Assembly: GCA_031272345.1 (NCBI GenBank)
Contig: JAISTZ010000037.1
Location: 1-11,502, forward strand
From: Spirochaetaceae bacterium
Lineage (GTDB): Bacteria > Spirochaetota > Spirochaetia > Treponematales > Treponemataceae
DNA: 11,502 nt
Direction: 5' to 3'
Made by a program: the position numbers and the translations under genes. This document shows, piece by piece, positions 5,780-11,502 of this stretch. Below the pieces are notes generated by a model. The model had not been told where the DNA came from. It saw only the letters and a list, made by a program, of their open reading frames with translations, and did not search any database. Numbering within the stretch: the first letter of the stretch is position 1; each line of letters opens with the position of its first letter.

Positions 5780-5785
5780 TCCATT

Positions 5786-5814
5786 ATTGTTACACCGGTT
5801 ACGGAATTTGTCAA
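5786..5814 (-). promoter_or_regulatory. Promoter of the candidate small RNA
   Basis: On the minus strand: a perfect TTGACA (5809-5814), a 17-bp spacer and AACAAT (5786-5791, 4/6). Two T-runs directly upstream (5818-5832) could serve as an UP element as well as the U-tract of the potC terminator. Confidence 0.62.
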
Positions 5815-5817
5815 GCG

Positions 5818-5847
5818 AAAAAAACAAAAAAATTCCGGGCAGCCCCG
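5818..5847 (-). terminator. Probable terminator directly after potC
   Basis: CGGG-GCTG-CCCG (a 4-bp all-GC stem) is followed, after GAA, by two runs of seven T split by one G. The stem is short, but the tract is long and begins within 20 bp of the potC stop. Confidence 0.45.
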
Positions 5848-5850
5848 CCG

Positions 5851-6723
5851 TCATTTTGCCGCGGCGAAGGCCTTGAGGAATTTCCGCAGGGAAAAGGCGA
5901 TGAGCACCGTGGCAGCGATGAGCACACAGGAGAGGGCGTTCACCACCGGGGAGACTCCCGTGCGGATCATCTGGTAGATGTAGAGGGGCAATGTGGTGGA
6001 GCCGGGGCCCTTCACAAAAAAGGTAATCACGAAGTCCTCCAGGCTCATGGTGACCGCCATCATGAACCCCGAGATGACCCCGGGGAAAATCGCAGGGAGC
6101 ACCACCTTGAGCATGGCCTGCCTTTCCGTGGCCCCCAGGTCACGGGCGGCTTCCACGATGGAAAAGTCAAACTCGTCGATTCTGGCCCGGACCATCAGGT
6201 ACACGAAGGGCAGACAGAAGGTGATGTGGGCCGCCGCGATGGTGAACATCCCCAGGGGGATCCGGAGGCGGGCGAAGAAAATCACCGTGGAGATTCCGAT
6301 GATCACCTCCGGGAGCACCATGGGCAGAAAGCTGATCACCTTGATGAAGGTCTTGCCGTAGAATTTGTACCAGTTGATTCCCACCGCCGCCAGGGTGCCG
6401 ATCACCGTGGAGACCGCCGCGGACACCAGGGCGATGACGAAGCTGTTCCACAGGGCGATCCACAGGGGCCGGGACTTGAAGATCAGGTCGTGGTACCACC
6501 GGAGGGAAAATCCCGTGAAGGACATGCTCTTGCCCGCGTTGAAGGAATAGAAAATCACCACCAGAAGGGGGAAGAAGAGGAAGAGGAGAGTCAGGATGAG
6601 CACGAACCCCGAAAGGGTCGGCGCGCCGGTGGACTGGAAGGCCCGCCGGGCGTGGCGGGAGGGTTCCGAGAGGGTCCGGGGTTTTGAAAAAAAGCGGAAG
6701 TTCGCCATCAGGTTAAAGGGCAC
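5851..6723 (-). CDS. potC: Polyamine-type ABC transporter permease PotC
   Basis: PotC pairs with PotB to form the membrane channel of a spermidine/putrescine-type importer. The 290 residues carry an N-terminal basic extension (about residues 1-36), a first helix around 37-60, further helices across the BPD_transp_1 domain, and the EAA loop EAARDLGATERQAMLKVVLP (191-210) that docks on the ATPase. The GTG start at 6723 is chosen because AAGGAGG (6730-6736) lies exactly six bases upstream. The in-frame ATG at 6708 would be 21 bases from that site. The gene overlaps the end of potB by 11 bp. The potD binding-protein gene that usually follows is absent; a terminator comes instead. Confidence 0.93.
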   Translation of the reverse strand: MPFNLMANFRFFSKPRTLSEPSRHARRAFQSTGAPTLSGFVLILTLLFLFFPLLVVIFYSFNAGKSMSFTGFSLRWYHDLIFKSRPLWIALWNSFVIALVSAAVSTVIGTLAAVGINWYKFYGKTFIKVISFLPMVLPEVIIGISTVIFFARLRIPLGMFTIAAAHITFCLPFVYLMVRARIDEFDFSIVEAARDLGATERQAMLKVVLPAIFPGVISGFMMAVTMSLEDFVITFFVKGPGSTTLPLYIYQMIRTGVSPVVNALSCVLIAATVLIAFSLRKFLKAFAAAK

Positions 6724-7630
6724 GGCTCTCCTCCTTAGCCCCGCCCTCCGGGGCTGATTTTTTCTGGGCCTTCTCGGTCCGCTCGATAATCATCATCCAC
6801 AGGACCCCCGCGGTGCTGAACAGGGTGATGAAGACCGAGAACGCCGCCGCCAGGGGCCAGTTGGGGGTCTTGTTGATCTGGTCCGCGATAATCGTGCCGA
6901 TCATGATGTAGGAATCCTGCCCGCCCACCAGGTAGGGCACCGTGTAGGTGCCGAACACGGGGATGAACGTGAAGATCACCGCCGTGATTATCCCGCTGCG
7001 GATGTTCGGAATCAGCACCTTGATCATGGCGGTCAGCTTGCCGGCCCCCAGGTCACGGGCGGCCTCCAGGAGGGAGAAGTCGAACCGGTCAATGGCGGTG
7101 AAGACCGGCAGAATCGCGTAGGGCAGGTACATGTAGAAGGACACCAGGGTGACCGCCTTGAGGTTGTAGAGGAGCTTGATGTAGTCCTTCGTGAGCCCCA
7201 GCTTGAGGAGGAGGGTGTTGATGACCCCGTCGTTGCTTAGAATCGACATCCAGGCAAAAATCCGGATCAGCGAGTTGGTCCAGAAGGGAATCATCACCAG
7301 AATCAGCAGCAGGTTCTGCCGGGGGCTCCGGGCCATGGCGTAGCCGCAGGGAAGGGCGATGAGCACCGAAGCTGCCGTGGCGACCAGGGCGATCTGCATG
7401 GTCCGCAGCAGGATGATTCCGTACCTGGGGTTGAACACCTGCCTGTACGCCCTCAGGGTGAATTCCATAATGACCCCCCCGTGGAGGGCCTTCCCCATGA
7501 AACTGTAGACAAAGATAATCACCAGGGGGGCGAGGAAAAAGAGGGCGAACCACAGCCCCATGGGCCAGGCGTAGACGGCCCCCAGGAAGCGCCCCCGGCG
7601 TTCCGGAGCCAGGGTCTTTTGGGGCCTCAT
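6713..7630 (-). CDS. potB: Polyamine-type ABC transporter permease PotB
   Basis: The 305-residue inner-membrane permease has about six hydrophobic segments: roughly 24-45, 75-100, 106-130, 158-180, 212-236 and 260-283. Its EAA loop is EAARDLGAGKLTAMIKVLIP (189-208). The phrase VMIPFWTNSLIRIFAWMSIL (112-131) is characteristic of PotB-type subunits. The C-terminal tail is charged (ERTEKAQKKSAPEGGAKEES). The start overlaps the potA stop by 4 nt (ATGA), so the two are translationally coupled; no strong separate ribosome site is seen. Substrate specificity between spermidine and putrescine cannot be read from the permease. Confidence 0.94.
   Translation of the reverse strand: MRPQKTLAPERRGRFLGAVYAWPMGLWFALFFLAPLVIIFVYSFMGKALHGGVIMEFTLRAYRQVFNPRYGIILLRTMQIALVATAASVLIALPCGYAMARSPRQNLLLILVMIPFWTNSLIRIFAWMSILSNDGVINTLLLKLGLTKDYIKLLYNLKAVTLVSFYMYLPYAILPVFTAIDRFDFSLLEAARDLGAGKLTAMIKVLIPNIRSGIITAVIFTFIPVFGTYTVPYLVGGQDSYIMIGTIIADQINKTPNWPLAAAFSVFITLFSTAGVLWMMIIERTEKAQKKSAPEGGAKEESRAL
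6730..6736 (-). promoter_or_regulatory. Ribosome binding site that fixes the potC start
   Basis: AAGGAGG on the minus strand, inside the last codons of potB, is six bases from GTG 6723. It selects GTG over the ATG fifteen bases further in. Confidence 0.75.
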
Positions 7631-8784
7631 TTCTCGATGTCCTCGACGATGTACCCGTCGTTGGCGCTCCAGGACACGAAGACCCTGTCCTTCCAGGCGA
7701 TTTCCGGGCCGTCGTCCAGGTAGGTCGAGTGCTGTTTAAAGACCTTGACGATGGTGCCGTTGCGGAGGCGCACGTAGAATTTTGACTGGAACCCCGAATA
7801 CACGGGCTCCTCCACCACCCCCTCGAAGACGTTGAGGGTCTTGGCGGACGCGGGGGCCTCCAGGGTGATTCGGATCTTCTCCGGGCGCACGGTGAAGCAC
7901 ACGGTCTGGCCCGGCTCGGTCTGCTCGTAATCCGTAACCTTGATGAGGGACCTGTCGCCGTTGGACGCCTGGGACTGCTCCCCCAGGGCCGGGGTCTCCA
8001 GGGCGCACATGTATTCGTCCACATTGGGCAGCTTGGCGCACTCGGACACCCTGGCGGTGAAGGTGTTGGTCTCCCCGATGAACTGGGCCACGAATTCCGT
8101 GGCGGGCTGCTCGTAGATCTCCCAGGGGGTGCCCACCTGGAGCACCCTGCCCTTGTTCATGACGGCGATTCTGTCGGATACGGAGAGGGCCTCGGACTGG
8201 TCGTGGGTGACGTAGATGAAGGTGATTCCGATTTTGTCGTGGAGGGAGTCCAGCTCGATGAGGAGATTTGACCGCAGTTTTGCGTCCAGGGCCGAGAGGG
8301 GCTCGTCCAGGAGGAGGACTCCCGGCTCGTTGATGAGGGCCCGGGCTATGGCGACCCGCTGGCGCTGCCCCCCGGAAAGCAGGGAGGGCTTTTTGTCCGC
8401 CTGGGCCTCCAACTGCACCAGGCGCAGGTATTCGTTCACCTTATCGTCGAGCTGGGCGCGGGAAAGCTTTTTGAGGCGCAGGGGGAAGGCGATGTTTTCG
8501 TAGACCGACAGGTGGGGGAAGAGGGCGTAGTTCTGGAAGACCGTGTTCACGGGCCGCCTGTCCGGGGGGAAGGGGATGATGCTTTTGCCGTCGAACAGGA
8601 CGTCCCCGCCGTCGGGGTATTCAAACCCCGCGATGATTCGCAGCAGGGTGGTCTTGCCGCACCCCGAAGGCCCCAGGAGGGAAAAAAATTCGCCCTTGTT
8701 GATGACGAATCCCACATCATCAAGCGCTTTGAATGTCCCAAAGCGCTTGGACACGTGCTCGATGGAAACGTTGCTGCCTTTCAA
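7627..8784 (-). CDS. potA: Polyamine-type ABC transporter ATP-binding protein PotA
   Basis: This 385-residue cytoplasmic ATPase drives the PotBC channel. It shows Walker A GPSGCGKT (38-45), Q-loop Gln84, signature LSGGQ (136-140), Walker B VLLLDEP (156-162), D-loop SALD and switch His194. A C-terminal TOBE-type regulatory domain spans about 240-385. The opening VSIEHVSKRFG and the FPPDRRPVNTVFQNYALFPH stretch are typical of PotA and relatives. The start is TTG at 8784: GGAGGG lies twelve bases upstream and a weaker AAGGA directly abuts it, so the start is less certain than the rest. It is the first gene of potABC, with 4-nt overlap to potB. Relatives importing Fe3+ or other solutes share the fold, but the permeases favour the polyamine group. 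Confidence 0.95.
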   Translation of the reverse strand: MKGSNVSIEHVSKRFGTFKALDDVGFVINKGEFFSLLGPSGCGKTTLLRIIAGFEYPDGGDVLFDGKSIIPFPPDRRPVNTVFQNYALFPHLSVYENIAFPLRLKKLSRAQLDDKVNEYLRLVQLEAQADKKPSLLSGGQRQRVAIARALINEPGVLLLDEPLSALDAKLRSNLLIELDSLHDKIGITFIYVTHDQSEALSVSDRIAVMNKGRVLQVGTPWEIYEQPATEFVAQFIGETNTFTARVSECAKLPNVDEYMCALETPALGEQSQASNGDRSLIKVTDYEQTEPGQTVCFTVRPEKIRITLEAPASAKTLNVFEGVVEEPVYSGFQSKFYVRLRNGTIVKVFKQHSTYLDDGPEIAWKDRVFVSWSANDGYIVEDIEK

Positions 8785-8829
8785 TCCTTTTCTTGTCCCT
8801 CCTCTCCGGCTGCCTGTGTTATGTAATGC

Positions 8830-8858
8830 AGAATGGGCAAAATAACCGGCCTTGTCAA
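8830..8858 (-). promoter_or_regulatory. Promoter of potABC
   Basis: On the minus strand: a perfect TTGACA (8853-8858), a 17-bp spacer and a weak CATTCT (8830-8835). The predicted start near 8823 gives a leader of about 38 nt that contains GGAGGG. The weak -10 box suggests low or regulated activity. Confidence 0.5.
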
Positions 8859-8867
8859 GGGAATCGG

Positions 8868-8896
8868 AAAAAAATTGCCCCAGGGCCGATGCCCTA
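8868..8896 (-). terminator. Possible weak terminator at the gatB stop
   Basis: On the minus strand TAGGGC-ATCG-GCCCTG (8881-8896) includes the gatB stop codon. Six bases (GGGCAA) separate it from a seven-base T-run whose start overlaps the end of an AATT stretch. The gap between stem and T-run makes it imperfect, so some transcription may continue into potABC. Confidence 0.3.
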
Positions 8897-10423
8897 CACC
8901 CCCAGCCGTTCCCCCAGGATTTTCCGGGCCGTCTCCGGGTTGGCCTTGCCGCCGGACTTCTTCATCACCTGGCCCATGAGCCAGCCGAACACGTTGCTCT
9001 TGCCGTTCCGCAGGCTTTCCACGGGGCCGGGATTTTCCGCCAGCACCTGGTCCACATAGCCCTCGATTGCGCCGGCGCCGCTTTCCACGGACAGGCCCTT
9101 TTCCGCGATGATGCCCTCAGGGGTCTTGCCCGTCTCGAGCATGGCGGCGAACACGTCCTTGGCCTGCTTGCTGGTGACCCGGCCTTCGGCCACGGCGTTC
9201 ACCAGACCCGCGATGTGGGCCGGGGTGATGTTCACCTCTTCGATGGTGATTTCCTTTTGATTGAGGGCGGCGAGCAACTCCGTGAGGATCCAGTTGGCGG
9301 CTTTTTTGGGGTCCGCGGAAAGCCGGGCGGCTTCCTCGAACCAGAGGGCCAGGGCGCGGCTCTGGGTGAGGGTCTCCGCGTCAAAGTCGCTTAGACCGAA
9401 TTCCTTCTTGAATCGAATCCGCTTGGCCTCGGGGAGTTCCCCCACCTGGGAGGCCGCCCGGCGGATGAAGTCCTCGGACACGTAGAAGGGCTTGATGTCC
9501 GGCTCCACCACGAAGCGGTAGTCCACGAAGGAATTTTTTGTGCGTTGAATCACTGTTTCGCCCTTTGCGTCGTCCCAGCCCATGGTGCGCTTGAATCCCG
9601 CGCTGAAGGGCTGCCGGTCGGTCTCGAATTCCGCGAGTTGCCGCTTTGTCTCATACGCGCAGGCGTCCCGAATCGCCCGGAAGGAATTCAGATTCTTGAT
9701 TTCAGAAATCGGGGTGTTGTATGTTTTGCCCCCCTCCCACACGGCCAGGTTGATGTTCACGTCACAGCGCATGTTGCCTTCCTCAAGGTTGCCGTGGGTG
9801 GCCCCCACGTAACGCAGGATTTCCTGCACGGTCTGCATGAACAGGGCGGCTTCCTCCGCAGAGGCGATGTCCGGCTTGGTGACGATTTCTATGAGGGGCG
9901 TGCCGCAGCGGTTGTAGTCGATGTAGCTGTGGTTCCCTTCTATATGAAGGCTCTTGCCCGCGTCCTCCTCCAGGTGAATCCGCTCTATGCGGATGCGCCG
10001 GTAGTCCCCCTGGACGCAGGGATCCCCGGCAAAGTTCACGGGCCGGAAAAGGCTGCCTCCGGGGCGCTGTTCCGGGGGCAGGTTGCGGAAGGGCAGGAGC
10101 ACCCAGCCGTCCCTGCACAGGGGCAGGTCGTACTGGGTGATTTGGAAGCCCTTGGCCAGGTCGGGGTAAAAATAGTGTTTGCGGTCGAACTTGGTGAAGG
10201 GCGCAATGGAGCAGTTCAGGGCCATGCCCGCCACGGCCCCCAGTTCCACGTAGCCTTCGCTTACCCGGGGGAGCGCTCCCGGCAGGCCCAGGCACACCGG
10301 GCACACCCGGGTGTTGCTCATGCCGCCCGCGCGGTTCTCGCAGGCGCAAAAGGCCTTGGTTTTGGTGAGGAGCTGGCAGTGAATCTCGCACCCGATGACG
10401 ACTTCGTATTTTTCGATGCTCAT
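8894..10423 (-). CDS. gatB: Aspartyl/glutamyl-tRNA(Asn/Gln) amidotransferase subunit B
   Basis: GatB is the kinase and tRNA-binding subunit of GatCAB, which converts Glu-tRNA(Gln) and Asp-tRNA(Asn) to the amidated forms. The 509 residues show the cradle domain with GCEIHCQLLTKTKAFC, a four-Cys zinc site (Cys26, Cys28, Cys41, Cys44 in FCACE and VCPVCLG), FDRKHYFYPDLAKGFQITQY (79-98), NPSY-type core strands, and a C-terminal YqeY-like tail ending ARKILGERLGV. The start is ATG at 10423: a longer frame to 10465 would run through the promoter. No Shine-Dalgarno precedes it and the predicted transcription start is at the ATG. gatA and gatC are not in the window. Next to asnS, its main duty may be Gln-tRNA. 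Confidence 0.96.
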   Translation of the reverse strand: MSIEKYEVVIGCEIHCQLLTKTKAFCACENRAGGMSNTRVCPVCLGLPGALPRVSEGYVELGAVAGMALNCSIAPFTKFDRKHYFYPDLAKGFQITQYDLPLCRDGWVLLPFRNLPPEQRPGGSLFRPVNFAGDPCVQGDYRRIRIERIHLEEDAGKSLHIEGNHSYIDYNRCGTPLIEIVTKPDIASAEEAALFMQTVQEILRYVGATHGNLEEGNMRCDVNINLAVWEGGKTYNTPISEIKNLNSFRAIRDACAYETKRQLAEFETDRQPFSAGFKRTMGWDDAKGETVIQRTKNSFVDYRFVVEPDIKPFYVSEDFIRRAASQVGELPEAKRIRFKKEFGLSDFDAETLTQSRALALWFEEAARLSADPKKAANWILTELLAALNQKEITIEEVNITPAHIAGLVNAVAEGRVTSKQAKDVFAAMLETGKTPEGIIAEKGLSVESGAGAIEGYVDQVLAENPGPVESLRNGKSNVFGWLMGQVMKKSGGKANPETARKILGERLGV

Positions 10424-10429
10424 GGAAGC

Positions 10430-10458
10430 AGTGTACCCGATTCCCGCGGGGGCCGCAA
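10430..10458 (-). promoter_or_regulatory. Promoter of gatB, predicted leaderless
   Basis: On the minus strand: TTGCGG (10453-10458), a 17-bp spacer and TACACT (10430-10435), then six bases and the ATG. The usual initiation distance puts +1 on the A of the start codon. The -35 match is only 3/6, so support comes mainly from spacing and from the mirror-image promoter alongside. Confidence 0.5.
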
Positions 10459-10466
10459 GGGGCATA

Positions 10467-10495
10467 TTGACACGCCTCCGGCTTCAACATATCAT
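10467..10495 (+). promoter_or_regulatory. Promoter of asnS, predicted leaderless
   Basis: A perfect TTGACA (10467-10472), a 17-bp spacer and TATCAT (10490-10495, 5/6), then six bases GGGGCC and the ATG. The expected +1 coincides with the A of the start codon. Its -35 box is only 8 bp from that of the divergent gatB promoter. Confidence 0.75.
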
Positions 10496-10501
10496 GGGGC
10501 C

Positions 10502-11502
10502 ATGAAAACAACGTTGATTAAGGATATACTCGGCCTTCCCGCGGAGGGGCAGACTGTGGAGCTTTCCGGCTGGGTCCGCACCAAGCGGGAATCAAAGAAC
10601 ATCCTGTTCCTCGCGGTGAACGACGGATCCTGCATGGCTTCAATTCAGCTCACCTTCGACCGCGCCCTCCCCGGCGGGGGGGAGACCGAGGAGAGCCTCA
10701 CGGGGGTGCTCACGGGAGCCGCGGTCCGCGCCAGGGGACGCCTGGTGCCCTCCCCGGCCCAGGGGCAGGCTGTGGAAGTGGCCCTCCAGGGCATCGACGT
10801 GCTTGGGGAAGCCCCCCAGGACTATCCCCTGCAAAAAAAGAATCACTCCCTGGAATTTCTCCGGGAGGTGGCCCACCTCCGGGCCCGGACGAACACCTTC
10901 GGGGCCGTCGCCAGGGTGCGCAGCCAGATGGCCTTCGGGATTCATTCGTTTTTTCAGTCCCAGGGGTTTCAATACTTCAGCGCGCCCATCATCACCGCCA
11001 GCGACTGCGAGGGGGCGGGGGAAATGTTCCAGGTGACCACCCTGGACCTGGAAAAAATCAGGGGCAAGGCCGACTACGGGGCGGACTTCTTCGGCAAGCG
11101 GGCCTTCCTCACCGTGTCGGGGCAGCTCGCGGGGGAGACCTACGCCACGGCCCTCTCCCGGATTTACACCTTCGGCCCCACCTTCCGGGCGGAAAATTCC
11201 AACACCACCAGGCATATCGCCGAATTCTGGATGATTGAGCCTGAGATGGCCTTCTACGACCTTGAAGACAACAGCGGCCTCGCCGAATCCCTGATAAAAT
11301 ACCTCCTGAACTGGGCGCTCGAAAAATGCGGCGACGACATGAAGTTTTTTGACGAGCGCATCAAACCCGGCAACATGGAGACCCTCTCGCGCGTGGCCGC
11401 ATCCGGTTTTGAGCGCGTAACCTATACCGATGCGGTCAAAGAGCTGGAGAAACACTCAGGCGTCTTTGAGTTCAAACCGTTTTGGGGCTGCGACCTGCAG
11501 AG
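10502..11502 (+). CDS. asnS: Asparaginyl-tRNA synthetase (3' end outside window)
   Basis: A class II synthetase that charges tRNA(Asn) with asparagine in the cytoplasm. The visible 333 residues start MKTTLIKDILGLPAEGQTVE. An N-terminal OB-fold anticodon-binding domain spans about 16-105 (VELSGWVRTKRESKNILFLAV, in part). The catalytic domain follows, with SAPIITASDCEGAGEMFQVT and motif 2 TFGPTFRAEN (223-232) followed by SNTTRHIAEFWMIEPEMAF, a sequence typical of AsnRS. AsnRS proteins usually have about 430-470 residues, so roughly a quarter lies beyond the window. There is no upstream Shine-Dalgarno. The ATG is six bases past a strong -10 box. Confidence 0.96.
   Translation, partial: MKTTLIKDILGLPAEGQTVELSGWVRTKRESKNILFLAVNDGSCMASIQLTFDRALPGGGETEESLTGVLTGAAVRARGRLVPSPAQGQAVEVALQGIDVLGEAPQDYPLQKKNHSLEFLREVAHLRARTNTFGAVARVRSQMAFGIHSFFQSQGFQYFSAPIITASDCEGAGEMFQVTTLDLEKIRGKADYGADFFGKRAFLTVSGQLAGETYATALSRIYTFGPTFRAENSNTTRHIAEFWMIEPEMAFYDLEDNSGLAESLIKYLLNWALEKCGDDMKFFDERIKPGNMETLSRVAASGFERVTYTDAVKELEKHSGVFEFKPFWGCDLQ

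Noticed and set aside
5500..5800. tmRNA, RNase P RNA, SRP RNA or a known riboswitch
   Set aside because: I looked for the tRNA-like ends, the conserved RNase P and SRP core bases and common riboswitch cores, and found none.
5518..5854. Two overlapping minus-strand frames of 97 and 98 codons
   Set aside because: Both run through a strong terminator and several hairpins, have no good start site, and show no protein-like pattern.
10424..10465. N-terminal extension of GatB
   Set aside because: These 14 codons run across the predicted -10 and -35 boxes; GatB proteins begin near the EKYEVVIG segment.
10640..11455. 271-codon open frame antisense to asnS
   Set aside because: Shadow of the synthetase gene, no ribosome site or recognisable domain.
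1..11502. CRISPR arrays, insertion sequences, tRNA genes
   Set aside because: No regularly spaced direct repeats, transposase motifs or cloverleaf patterns were found.

Overview
The window reads as chromosomal DNA of a GC-rich bacterium. A treponeme-like spirochaete is my best guess: a potABC operon of treponemal type, AsnRS and GatB side by side, and clean TTGACA-type sigma-70 promoters with 17-bp spacers. This placement is inference from gene content, not from a marker gene. The housekeeping genes are strongly GC-rich, so long antisense shadow frames cover most of them. The stretch at about 500-840, the area around 1680-1870 and the gap at 5305-5530 are more AT-rich.

Layout. 2-451: the 3' end of a Ser/Thr/Gly/Val-rich, probably surface-exposed repeat protein, closed by a strong terminator. 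523-1283: an accessory patch with an intact hicB antitoxin, a hicA toxin cut off right after its catalytic histidine, and unassigned remnant sequence. 1239-1652 (minus): a small retropepsin-like aspartic protease, divergent from ilvDB across a gap holding a 17-nt palindrome. 1901-5304: ilvD and ilvB, overlapping by 4 nt, which supply two branched-chain amino-acid steps; ilvN and ilvC are absent. 5305-5850: a structured gap. 5851-8784 (minus): potA-potB-potC, a polyamine-type ABC importer with no binding-protein gene. 8894-10423 (minus): gatB. 10502-end (plus): asnS, cut by the window edge. gatB and asnS are fired by back-to-back promoters.

The most unusual part is 5488-5814. On the plus strand lies a 43-codon frame for a basic-then-hydrophobic peptide. 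Its ribosome site and start codon can each be paired away, and a compact three-way-junction fold lies just upstream. On the minus strand, a promoter (TTGACA, 17 bp, AACAAT) and a strong U8 terminator define an antisense RNA of about 150 nt that covers nearly the whole frame. This arrangement resembles a type I toxin-antitoxin locus. It is a hypothesis built from sequence architecture only.

A second notable point is that the predicted transcription starts of both gatB and asnS fall on the A of their start codons, with no Shine-Dalgarno sequence. Both mRNAs are therefore predicted to be leaderless.
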